Shown here: piece after piece, positions 55,623 to 63,237 of the stretch
Layout of the letters: every line of letters begins with the position of its first letter
How positions within the stretch are numbered: position 1 is the first letter of the stretch
Assembly (NCBI RefSeq): GCF_003443535.1
Contig: NZ_CP031946.1
Location: 682,001-746,000, forward strand
Reading direction: 5' to 3'
Length of the DNA: 64,000 nt
Origin: Ruegeria sp. AD91A
GTDB taxonomy: Bacteria > Pseudomonadota > Alphaproteobacteria > Rhodobacterales > Rhodobacteraceae
Notes under the pieces: generated by a model
The model's database searches: none
What the model was told of the DNA's origin: nothing
The model's input: only the letters and a program-made list of their open reading frames with translations
Position numbers and translations under genes: made by a program

Positions 55623-55641
55623 TACAACGATAATCATTGTA
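55623..55641. promoter_or_regulatory. Near-perfect palindrome between kinase and TRAP operon
   Basis: TACAACGATAATCATTGTA is symmetric at 16 of 18 non-centre positions. It lies 61-79 bases upstream of the kinase start and 167-185 bases upstream of the TRAP binding-protein start, a position suited to a shared operator. Confidence 0.45.
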
Positions 55642-55807
55642 ATTGCCGGGCTTCACCGCCCGATTTCTGGTCGAAAAAAGCAAAGAAATCGATTCTCTAC
55701 GCAGTAGTAGGTATTCCCTTTCACTTCGGCCACATTAGGCTGACGCGCACTGAATGCGACAGGTCCGGTTTTGCCGGACCGTGACTATGAAGGGGAGGAA
55801 CACTCAT

Positions 55808-56890
55808 ATGGATCGTCGTTCATTTCTTAAAAAATCCGCGCTGGGCGGCTCGGCGGCTGCAGCGACCGCACTGGCGGCACCGGCTTATGCGCAGGGTCAG
55901 CGCACTCTGACCATGGTGACCTCATGGGGTCGTGGTCTGGCGGGTGTGTTTGACAGTGCGCAGCGTTGTGCCGACAGCATCAATGCCATGTCGGATGGCA
56001 GCCTGAATGTTGAAATCAAGGCAGCAGGCGAACTGGTTGGCGCGTTCGAAGTATTCGACGCGGTGTCGTCAGGTCAGGCCGACATGTATCACGCGGCCGA
56101 CTATTACTTTGTAGGTCAGCACCCGGGCTATGCGTTCTTCACGGCCGTGCCTTTCGGTATGACGGCACAGGAACTGGTGAACTGGTACTATCATGACGGC
56201 GGTATGGAGCTGCATGACGAGCTGGGCGAAATCTTTGGCCTGAAGTCCTTCCTGGCCGGTAACACCGGTGCGCAGGCGGGTGGCTGGTACTCGAAAGAGA
56301 TCAACAGCCCCGAAGACTTCAACGGTCTGAAGTTCCGTATGCCGGGTCTGGGCGGCAAGGCGCTGGGTAAACTGGGCGCGTCCGTACAGAACATTCCGGG
56401 GTCGGAAGTGTATCAGGCGCTGTCGTCCGGCGCGATCGACGGTACCGAGTGGATCGGTCCATGGGCAGACGAAAAGGCCGGTTTCCAGGAAATCACCAAG
56501 ACCTACTACACTGCGGGCTTCCACGAGCCGGGCGCAGGTCTGTCGCTGGCAACCAACCGCGACGTGTTCAATGAACTGACCCCGGCGCAGCAGAAGATCA
56601 TCGAGATCGCTGCCGCCGAAGCGCACCAGTGGAACCTGGCGCAGTTCCTCGCCAACAATGGCGCAGCACTGCAGCGTCTGCAGGCCGGTGGCGTCAAGGT
56701 TCTGGAATTCCCGGACAGTGTCTGGGACGCGTTTGGTCAGGCAAGCCAGGAAGTTCTGGACGAGAACATGGGCGATGAGCTGTTCAAGAAGATCCATGAC
56801 AGCGCCATGACGTCCATGGCTGCTTCGTCTGCCTGGAACAACCTGTCGTCGGGTGTCTACACAGCTCAGCGTGACCGTGTTCGCGGCTAA
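55808..56890 (+). CDS. TRAP transporter solute-binding protein (DctP family, TakP-like)
   Basis: A 360-residue periplasmic binding protein. A twin-arginine signal is visible (MDRRSFLKKSALGGSAAAAT, cleavage near APAYAQ). The mature part shares with the 2-oxo-acid-binding TakP group the segments AGELVGAFEVFDAV, the GNTG-x-QAGGW region, and TEWIGPWADEK. The substrate is therefore probably a monocarboxylate or 2-oxo acid, by similarity only. GGAGG lies 11 bases upstream of the ATG at 55808; an ATG at 55787 is less likely. It is the first gene of the TRAP operon. Confidence 0.9.
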   Translation: MDRRSFLKKSALGGSAAAATALAAPAYAQGQRTLTMVTSWGRGLAGVFDSAQRCADSINAMSDGSLNVEIKAAGELVGAFEVFDAVSSGQADMYHAADYYFVGQHPGYAFFTAVPFGMTAQELVNWYYHDGGMELHDELGEIFGLKSFLAGNTGAQAGGWYSKEINSPEDFNGLKFRMPGLGGKALGKLGASVQNIPGSEVYQALSSGAIDGTEWIGPWADEKAGFQEITKTYYTAGFHEPGAGLSLATNRDVFNELTPAQQKIIEIAAAEAHQWNLAQFLANNGAALQRLQAGGVKVLEFPDSVWDAFGQASQEVLDENMGDELFKKIHDSAMTSMAASSAWNNLSSGVYTAQRDRVRG

Positions 56891-56913
56891 GCCTTTCTGA
56901 TCCAAGGACAACC

Positions 56914-56938
56914 GGTTCCCCCGCGCGGCGGGGGAACC
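56914..56938 (+). promoter_or_regulatory. Strong hairpin between the TRAP binding-protein and permease genes
   Basis: An 11-bp perfect stem (GGTTCCCCCGC / GCGGGGGAACC) with a 3-base loop, 23 bases after the binding-protein stop, without a long U-run. It may stabilise the upstream mRNA so the binding protein is made in excess over the permease, as in other transport operons. Confidence 0.6.
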
Positions 56939-57010
56939 TTTCCCGTTGCGCTTGAAGATTTGGGCAAGCAACAATAATCCATGCGCAACTGAAGACGACC
57001 TGGGGACAAC

Positions 57011-57937
57011 ATGCAGGACGAAAACGGTATCTCGTTCTTCGGCGCCCTGTGGAATGGACTGGTCTGGTTCATTCAGAACATTGCCGAAGCTTTCTATAAT
57101 TTCGGATACGCCATCACGCATCCGCAGCTCTGGCTGGACTGGTCCGACAAGGCGTCGATCATGCGCTTTGTCTATTACGGCGGTTCGGTCGAGTTCTTCT
57201 TTGTGGTGTTGACGTTCTTTCTGGTTCTGACGGCCATCGGGCTGTACTACCGGAATTTCATGTGGGCCATCGTGCGAGGCCTTGAGGGGTTCGCCAACAC
57301 CACAGGACGCTTCTTTGCCTGGGCGGGCCTTCTGATGGTGGTCCAGCAGATCGTGATCGTTTTCATGCAGCGGGTCTTTACCAGACCCGATATGTCTTTT
57401 GGTTTGGGTATTCCGTTCCAGATGGACATCAGCTGGTTCGCGGAAGAACTGAAGCTTTATAACGCGATGGTCGTCTGCCTATGCTGTACCTACACATTCG
57501 TGCAGGGTGGGCATGTACGCGTTGACCTTATCTATGCCGGCATCAGCCACCGGGCCAAACGGGTGGTGGATATGTGCGGTGCGGTTTTGTTCATGATGCC
57601 GATGGCGGTGCTGACCTGGATGTATGGCTGGTTCTTCCTGTGGCGGCACCTGATCGTGCCAAACCCATCAGCCAGTGACACGCTGGATCGTCTGGTGGCC
57701 AAGTCCCGCGCGTTGCGCTGGAACGTGGAAACCATCGGGTTCAGCCCAAACGGATTCAACGCCTACTTCCTGTTCAAGATCTTGCTGGTGGCCTTTGCGG
57801 CCATGGTGTTCCTTCACGCGATCGCTTTCCTGTACCGTTCGTATCTGGAATACGTGGAAGGGCCGGACAGCGTTGGAAAATACCTCGACAAGGACAGCCT
57901 TGGTGAGGGTGAAGAAGCCTACGAAGGCGCACATTAG
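57011..57937 (+). CDS. TRAP transporter small permease subunit (DctQ family)
   Basis: A 308-residue permease subunit, longer than the usual 160-200 residues of DctQ. Four main hydrophobic helices are visible (about 52-73 FVVLTFFLVLTAIGLYY, FAWAGLLMVVQQIVIVFM, CLCCTYTFVQGG and LFMMPMAVLTWMYGWFF), then a C-terminal extension with another helix (LVAFAAMVFLHAIAFLY) and an acidic tail. The segment GGHVRVDLIY matches the DctQ motif. It partners the DctM subunit, which begins 18 bases later. Confidence 0.9.
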   Translation: MQDENGISFFGALWNGLVWFIQNIAEAFYNFGYAITHPQLWLDWSDKASIMRFVYYGGSVEFFFVVLTFFLVLTAIGLYYRNFMWAIVRGLEGFANTTGRFFAWAGLLMVVQQIVIVFMQRVFTRPDMSFGLGIPFQMDISWFAEELKLYNAMVVCLCCTYTFVQGGHVRVDLIYAGISHRAKRVVDMCGAVLFMMPMAVLTWMYGWFFLWRHLIVPNPSASDTLDRLVAKSRALRWNVETIGFSPNGFNAYFLFKILLVAFAAMVFLHAIAFLYRSYLEYVEGPDSVGKYLDKDSLGEGEEAYEGAH

Positions 57938-57954
57938 GGACGGAGACCCAGACT

Positions 57955-60309
57955 ATGTTATTCGGACTTGATGGCGTCGAGATAGGCCTCATTATTGTAT
58001 TCTTCTGCCTCTTTGGGGGCATCCTTTCCGGGTTCCCGGTGGCCTTTGCAATCGGCGGTGCCGGAGTGATTTCCTTTGGGATCATCGCGGCGCTCGACAG
58101 TGCTGGGCTGTTGATCCACCAGGCAATCGACACAGGCTCGCAAGCCTATCGGGATATTGTAAGTTCCGGGGTAAAACCTGATGTCATTTCGGTATTCCGA
58201 TACCCGGACTTACCAAGGATAGCCGAGCCGGTCTTTGTCTCTGGCTGGGAAACTGCGCTGGACCGCAACGTTTCTTTCATCGTGAACCGCATGAACGAGC
58301 GCGTACTGGCAGGGCAGTCCATTGAGACCTTGTTGGCCGTGTTGATGTTCGTTCTGATGGGCATCACGCTAGAACGCTCGAAGATTGCCAACGATCTGCT
58401 GACGACGATGGCGCGCGTCTTTGGACCGCTTCCGGGTGGTCTGGCTGTGTCGATCGTGGTTGTGGGGGCGTTTCTTGCGGCTTCAACCGGTATCGTTGGT
58501 GCGACCGTTGTGACCATGGGCCTGTTGGCGCTGCCAACCATGTTGCGGAACAATTATTCGCCAGAACTCGCAACTGGCGTGATCGCGGCTTCGGGTACGC
58601 TGGGACAGATCATTCCACCGTCGATCGTGATCGTTCTGCTGGGTACACTGGCGGGCGATCTGTACTCGACAGCGCAGGAGACGCGGGCTGTTGAGGCAGG
58701 GTGTACCGACGCGCTGACCTATTTGGGGGAGCCTGCGGTTGTGTCGGTCGGGACGTTGTTCCAGGCGGCGCTTTTGCCGGGGATCCTATTGGCGCTGCTC
58801 TATGCTCTTTATGCGTTTGGATATGCGCTCCTGAATCCGGACAAGGCGCCTGCCGTTGCAATGTCGGGTGGGTCTGGAGAGCCAATCACCCGGTCTGAGG
58901 GTCTGACCTGGCTGCTGGGCGCACCGGTTGCGTTGATTGTCGGAGCCGTTCTGCTGGGAAATGTCGGTGTTATCGGCAGCCAGAACATCTCTGTCTCGGC
59001 CTTCTCGGATATCGGGCAGGGGGCGTCCTTGCGCACCAACGTGTCGGAAGAATGCAAGGTAGCAATGATCGATTTGCACGGTCAGTCCGCATGGGATCAG
59101 GCCGTGGCCGAGCAGGAAGCCATTGACGCGGCAGGTGGTGCAGCGGAATCGCAGCGCTTGACCGAGGAAGAACTGGCAGCAGCCCAGCAGGAAAGGATCG
59201 CAGAAGCAGCACCGATTGGAACAGGTGTGGCCGTTGTCGTCCTACTGTTGGGTCTGACCCTGGTTCTGGGCCGTGGGATCGCACCGTCGCGCGCGCCGCA
59301 GCCGTTGATCCTGGGTGCGATCGGGCTGCTTCTGATGGTGCTGGTCGATATACTGCTGATCTCGCCCATTACATCTTCGGGTGCGACGTTCCTGCTGCTC
59401 GCCTTGCCATTTGCGCTGACCATGTATGGCTGCAAGGAAGCTGCGGCGCGCTGTGCCACCAATGATCTGATCCGCGTGGTCTTCCCGCCGCTGGTTCTGA
59501 TCATTGCCGTGCTGGGTTCGATCCTGGGTGGCGTGACCAACCCGACACCGGCGGCTGCGCTGGGTGCGGGTGGCGCGATTATGCTGGCGGCTTATCGCAA
59601 GCTGCAGGATCAGGGCAGGTCAGGCAAAGTGATCATCTGGTCGACTTTTGCCGTGATGATCGCGTTGCTGATGGGGGTCAACTTCGATCTGCGCATCAAT
59701 CAGGGTAATGTGACGGTTGAAACCTGGATCGCGTTCATCATTGCCTATGCGTCATACCTGTATGCCCTGTTCGGGCTGCTGTTCGGGTGCTGGGTGCTGT
59801 ATTCCAGTGGCGTTTTGACACCGGTGGTACGCGAGACGGCCAAAGTGACCTCGATGGTGTTTACCATCCTGATCGGATCGCAATTGCTGAACCTCGTGGT
59901 GATTTCATTCGGAGGGGAACACTATATCCAGCAATTCCTGAAGAGTTTTGACAATGAGTTCACGGTCTTCCTGATCGTGATGCTGGTGCTGTTCATTTTG
60001 GGCTTCGTGCTGGACTTCCTCGAGATCATCTACATCGTGATCCCAATCGTGGGCCCGGTGATCTATGGCGGGTCATTCGATCCGAAATGGGTGACGATCA
60101 TGGTGGCGGTGAACCTGCAAACGTCATTCCTGACGCCACCGTTCGGGTTCGCTTTGTTCTACTTGCGAGGCGTGGCGCCAAAAGAGGTGACGACGGGACA
60201 TATCTATCGCGGCATCATACCGTTTGTCCTGATCCAGGTCGTCGGAATCGCGATTCTGTGGTTCTTCCCGACAATTGTCACAATCGTGCCTGATCTGATC
60301 CCGAACTGA
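57955..60309 (+). CDS. TRAP transporter large permease subunit (DctM family), oversized
   Basis: A 784-residue DctM-type permease, far above the usual 420-440. The C-terminal half and the N-terminal helices carry recognisable DctM motifs (GFPVAFAIGGAGV, LMGITLERSKIANDLL, GASTGIVGATVVTMGLLALPTML, ASGTLGQIIPPSIVIVLLG and the C-terminal LQTSFLTPPFGFALFYLRG). Two additions stand out: a soluble loop at about 59-105 and a block at about 310-440 that includes extra membrane helices and an acidic Glu/Ala/Gln-rich segment (about 342-420). It moves substrate delivered by the binding protein, driven by a sodium gradient as in other TRAP systems. A terminator follows. Confidence 0.92.
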   Translation: MLFGLDGVEIGLIIVFFCLFGGILSGFPVAFAIGGAGVISFGIIAALDSAGLLIHQAIDTGSQAYRDIVSSGVKPDVISVFRYPDLPRIAEPVFVSGWETALDRNVSFIVNRMNERVLAGQSIETLLAVLMFVLMGITLERSKIANDLLTTMARVFGPLPGGLAVSIVVVGAFLAASTGIVGATVVTMGLLALPTMLRNNYSPELATGVIAASGTLGQIIPPSIVIVLLGTLAGDLYSTAQETRAVEAGCTDALTYLGEPAVVSVGTLFQAALLPGILLALLYALYAFGYALLNPDKAPAVAMSGGSGEPITRSEGLTWLLGAPVALIVGAVLLGNVGVIGSQNISVSAFSDIGQGASLRTNVSEECKVAMIDLHGQSAWDQAVAEQEAIDAAGGAAESQRLTEEELAAAQQERIAEAAPIGTGVAVVVLLLGLTLVLGRGIAPSRAPQPLILGAIGLLLMVLVDILLISPITSSGATFLLLALPFALTMYGCKEAAARCATNDLIRVVFPPLVLIIAVLGSILGGVTNPTPAAALGAGGAIMLAAYRKLQDQGRSGKVIIWSTFAVMIALLMGVNFDLRINQGNVTVETWIAFIIAYASYLYALFGLLFGCWVLYSSGVLTPVVRETAKVTSMVFTILIGSQLLNLVVISFGGEHYIQQFLKSFDNEFTVFLIVMLVLFILGFVLDFLEIIYIVIPIVGPVIYGGSFDPKWVTIMVAVNLQTSFLTPPFGFALFYLRGVAPKEVTTGHIYRGIIPFVLIQVVGIAILWFFPTIVTIVPDLIPN

Positions 60310-60327
60310 TCAGACTAAATCAAATGC

Positions 60328-60358
60328 AAAGGGGGCTTGAGAGCCCCCTTTTCTTTTT
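60328..60358 (+). terminator. Intrinsic terminator of the TRAP operon
   Basis: An 8-bp stem (AGGGGGCT / AGCCCCCT) with a TGAG loop followed by TTTTCTTTTTT, 19 bases after the large permease stop. Confidence 0.92.
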
Positions 60359-60439
60359 TGGCATCAGGGAAGGGGCCAGCCCCTTCTGGCCTGCGGCCAA
60401 TTCATTCCCGATGTATGTGTTGCCAGATGAAGAGGCGGA

Positions 60440-60829
60440 TCAGGCGAATTGGATCAGGTCCCAACGGTTGCCAAAGGGATCGCGCCAGACGACGACACTG
60501 CCGTAGGGCTCAATGCGGGGGGCTTCTTCGAATTGGACCCCGTTGGCACGCATTTGTGTGTAGTCGCGTTGGAAATCTTCGGTTTGCAGGAAGAAACCCA
60601 CGCGGCCTCCTGTCTGGTTGCCGATGGCGGCGCGCTGTTCGGGTCCGTCGGCTTTGGCCAGAAGAAGGGCACTGCCGTCTGAGCCCGGTGGCGTGATCAA
60701 GACCCAGCGTTTTCCGTCTCCCAGATCGATGTCTTTCAAAAGCTGGAAACCAAGTCGCTCCGTATAAAACGCGATTGCGTCATCGTAATCCGGCACCACG
60801 AGTGTGACGGCATGCAGGTTCTGTTTCAT
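60440..60829 (-). CDS. VOC-fold (glyoxalase-like) protein
   Basis: A 129-residue VOC protein. The N-terminal LHAVTLVVPDYDDAIAFYTERLGFQLLKDIDLGDGKRW and the C-terminal GSVVVWRDPFGNRWDLIQF match the common YaeR/PhnB-like single-domain group; the final Asp-Pro-x-Gly-Asn is the family end motif. Substrate unknown. The start ATG at 60829 is preferred; the open frame extends further into the bpt gene. It ends a minus-strand run and begins 8 bases after the bpt stop, so it is probably cotranscribed with bpt. Confidence 0.85.
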   Translation of the reverse strand: MKQNLHAVTLVVPDYDDAIAFYTERLGFQLLKDIDLGDGKRWVLITPPGSDGSALLLAKADGPEQRAAIGNQTGGRVGFFLQTEDFQRDYTQMRANGVQFEEAPRIEPYGSVVVWRDPFGNRWDLIQFA

Positions 60830-60836
60830 GGGATGG

Positions 60837-61661
60837 TCAACCCTTGGTCGGGTGGCGGTCCGGAAGCTGAATATTGGCCACTTGCTCGGCAATCGGAGCG
60901 GTGGAAAGGGGATGCCGGGATGAACCGCAGAAGGCGTTCGGATCTTTGATCTTTTGCCATTCGCCCTGAATATAAGCCTCCAGCCCAGAGAATTTTGCCT
61001 TGTAGCCCATCTTGGGGCTGCCGGGGACCCAGTAGCCCAGGTAGATATAGGGCAGGCCAGCTTCGCACGCGATGTCAATGTGATCCAGGATCATATAGGT
61101 ACCCAGAGAATTCTGAGGCTGGTTCGGATCGTAGAAGGAATAAACCATGCTCAGCCCATCATCGAGCACATCGGTCAGGCTGACAGCGATCAGGTCTCCG
61201 GTCTCCGGATCTGCATATTCCACCACGCGGCTTCGGATCGGAGTTTCTTCGATCATCGCCGCAAATTCGAACACGTCCATATCAGCCATGCCGCCATCGG
61301 CGTGCCGGGTGTCAAGATAGCGGCGGAACAGTTCGTATTGCTCGTCCGTTGCCCAGGGCGACGTCGCGCGACGTTCTAGGTATCCGTTGCGTTTTATCGC
61401 GCGTTTCTGGCTCTTTGTTGCGCGGAACGCCGAAACGTCGATCCGGGCTGACAGACAGGCCGCACAATCGGTGCAAGAGGGGCGATAGAGTACATTCTGT
61501 GACCGGCGAAATCCCTGCTGCGACAGGGAATTGTTCAACTGTTCCGCGCCTTCGCCCTGTAGTGCGGTGAACAGCTTACGCTCCATCCTGCCGTCGAGAT
61601 AAGGGCAGGGTTGCGGGGCCGTGACATAGAATTGTGGCGCAATTGGCAGCGTGTGTCGCAT
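60837..61661 (-). CDS. bpt: Aspartate/glutamate leucyltransferase (N-end rule)
   Basis: A 274-residue Bpt/ATE-family aminoacyl-tRNA-protein transferase, which adds leucine to N-terminal Asp or Glu and marks proteins for ClpS/ClpAP. Its N-terminus has the family segment [24 protein letters not shown] and [12 protein letters not shown] (Cys cluster). The central [26 protein letters not shown] and the C-terminal [18 protein letters not shown] [24 protein letters not shown] are also typical. The start ATG 61661 ([11 protein letters not shown]) is preferred over 61697. It is upstream of the VOC gene. Confidence 0.93.
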   Translation of the reverse strand: MRHTLPIAPQFYVTAPQPCPYLDGRMERKLFTALQGEGAEQLNNSLSQQGFRRSQNVLYRPSCTDCAACLSARIDVSAFRATKSQKRAIKRNGYLERRATSPWATDEQYELFRRYLDTRHADGGMADMDVFEFAAMIEETPIRSRVVEYADPETGDLIAVSLTDVLDDGLSMVYSFYDPNQPQNSLGTYMILDHIDIACEAGLPYIYLGYWVPGSPKMGYKAKFSGLEAYIQGEWQKIKDPNAFCGSSRHPLSTAPIAEQVANIQLPDRHPTKG

Positions 61662-61736
61662 GAAGTTCCCAGGTAGCCTCGGGTGGGATGATAGCAACCG
61701 TTCCCGAGGCCGCCAAGTGTTTCACGCAACCGGGCC

Positions 61737-62168
61737 TCAGGCCCGTCGATTGATCATGACCGTGCCCAGAAAACTGTCGGTCAGTCCCTGGCCGCGGGCG
61801 CTGGTCAGCATCATGATCACCGAGATGATCTGAATCACTGCGACCGCCATGCTGACGAAATAACCGGCAGTGTGGGCGATGGCCTTGCCCATATCCATCC
61901 GCTCTCCGAATGCGTCGCGCAATTCGATTCCCATGAACCGCATGCCCAGTGTGGCCGAGCCGTTGGTTATGGTGACAACGCGATAGACAAAGCTGATCAC
62001 GGCATAGATCGCCGCCAGAAAAAACAGACCGAGGCCTGCGCTCAATAGAATCGCCACCGTGCAGAGCAGCGAGATGAAGGCGACATCAAACAACCACGCG
62101 ACAAAGCGTTTGCTCGTCACCGAGCGGTAGAAATCGGGTTGGGTATCCGGGTCAGGCAGGTGGTTCAT
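61737..62168 (-). CDS. RDD-family membrane protein
   Basis: A 143-residue RDD-type membrane protein with about three hydrophobic helices (VAFISLLCTVAILLSAGLGLFF, AIYAVISFVYRVV, FVSMAVAVIQIISVIMML). The family Arg-Asp pattern appears as FVAWLFDVAFISL at the first helix, with Arg replaced, then ITNGSATLGMRFMGIELRDAFG. The function is unknown, although some RDD proteins are ion transporters. It lies between bpt and the DUF2852 gene on the same strand, 65 bases upstream of each neighbour or more. Confidence 0.82.
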   Translation of the reverse strand: MNHLPDPDTQPDFYRSVTSKRFVAWLFDVAFISLLCTVAILLSAGLGLFFLAAIYAVISFVYRVVTITNGSATLGMRFMGIELRDAFGERMDMGKAIAHTAGYFVSMAVAVIQIISVIMMLTSARGQGLTDSFLGTVMINRRA

Positions 62169-62233
62169 TCGTCAGGTCCGAAAAAGTGGGTCAGGGTACC
62201 CTGTCCCGGAATGCCGGGACAGGGCAAGGTCAA

Positions 62234-62656
62234 TCAGGCAGGCGTGGCTTTACCGTCGTCTTCATGGTTCTCGCGGGCGCGTTCGTCCATGAACTCGTCG
62301 AATTCGGCCTTGTCCTTGGCATCGCGCAGGCGGCGCAGGAACGCCTCGAAGTCCTGTTGTTCGCGTTCAAGGCGAGCCAGAGTATCTGACTTGTAGGCGT
62401 CAAACGCGCTGTTGCCGGACGGCTTCATCGCGCTCATGTGGCTGTGCCAGGATTTGCGGCGACTGCAGGATTTGCTGAACATGCGTTTGCTCCAGATCAT
62501 GTAAGCCAGAAGGGCCAGGCCAACTGGCCAGAAGAAGATGAAACCAAGGACCATGGCGGCGATCCACGCCCCCTTGCCTTTGTCATCCAGCCAGGCCTCA
62601 ATTCGATAAAGCCATCCCGGATTCGCGGGGACGGCGGGGTCGGACAGTGCGGTCAT
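62234..62656 (-). CDS. DUF2852 family protein
   Basis: A 140-residue protein of the DUF2852 family: an N-terminal membrane helix with WIAAMVLGFIFFWPVGLALLAYMIWSKRMF (about 30-60), a Ser/His/Lys-rich linker, and a charged helical C-terminus (TLARLEREQQDFEAFLRRLRDAKDKAEFDEFMDERARE) that is strongly coiled-coil-like. The start ATG at 62656 follows GGAG; an open frame to 62758 is not coding. Role unknown. Upstream lies a 20-base inverted repeat pair (62675-62751) shared with the divergent NTF2-like gene. Confidence 0.85.
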   Translation of the reverse strand: MTALSDPAVPANPGWLYRIEAWLDDKGKGAWIAAMVLGFIFFWPVGLALLAYMIWSKRMFSKSCSRRKSWHSHMSAMKPSGNSAFDAYKSDTLARLEREQQDFEAFLRRLRDAKDKAEFDEFMDERARENHEDDGKATPA

Positions 62657-62674
62657 TTGAGCTCTCCAGGGTTG

Positions 62675-62751
62675 ATGTAAATTCTTTTCACATTGTCTAG
62701 ATGGGGTCGTTGATGGGGGTTGCAAGGGGGTAATGTGAAAAAGATTTACAT
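62675..62751. promoter_or_regulatory. Inverted repeat pair in a divergent promoter region
   Basis: Arm 62675-62694 and arm 62732-62751 are inverted copies matching at 18 of 20 positions (second copy AATGTGAAAAAGATTTACAT), separated by 37 bases. Each arm is itself weakly palindromic (TGT...ACA). They lie between the divergent DUF2852 gene and the NTF2-like gene. A shared operator pair is likely; no regulator is known. Confidence 0.55.
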
Positions 62752-62798
62752 TCTGCAATTCGGTTGACGATGGACATCTTCAGTCGCAGGTTGCGGGA

Positions 62799-63188
62799 AT
62801 GGAAATGACAGAACACAGGACGGCACCTGCGCTTAATGAAATACTCGACCTGGAAAAGCAGGTCTGGATGGCGCTGGTGGACGGCAATGCAAGCGCGGAT
62901 CGGGCTTTGCTGAGTGCAGATTTTCTTGGTGTGTATCCCACGGGATTTGCCAATCGTGACGACCACGTTGGGCAATTCGCGGATGCGCCGACAATGGCCG
63001 CGTTTGATCTGAGCGACGCGAGATTGCGCGTTCTGACACGGGATATCGTATTGCTGTCGTATCGTGCCGATTATCTGCGCCCGGGTGCGACAACGCGCGA
63101 AGCGATGCTGATTTCGTCGTTGTGGGAACGCAGAAACGACGTTTGGGTCAACAGTTTCAGTCAGGACACGCCGGTTCAGAAAACCTGA
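62799..63188 (+). CDS. NTF2-like/DUF4440 family protein
   Basis: A 129-residue protein of the SnoaL/NTF2-like (DUF4440) type, with a likely cone-shaped alpha+beta fold: VWMALVDGNASADRALLSADFLGVYPTGFANRDDHVGQF, LRVLTRDIVLLSYRADYL and ISSLWERRNDVWVNSFSQDTP. Such proteins bind small molecules or are stress-related; the ligand is unknown. The ATG at 62799 is used; ATG at 62805 is close behind. It is divergent from DUF2852 and 49 bases upstream of glnE. Confidence 0.82.
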   Translation: MEMTEHRTAPALNEILDLEKQVWMALVDGNASADRALLSADFLGVYPTGFANRDDHVGQFADAPTMAAFDLSDARLRVLTRDIVLLSYRADYLRPGATTREAMLISSLWERRNDVWVNSFSQDTPVQKT

Positions 63189-63237
63189 TCAGAATGCCCC
63201 ATTGACGATTACGCGCTGCGATGCGCAGTTTGCGCGT

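Noticed and set aside
62732..62751. Repeat arm considered as a PpsR site
   Set aside because: The spacing TGT-N11-ACA is one base shorter than the PpsR pattern, and the neighbours are not photosynthesis genes.
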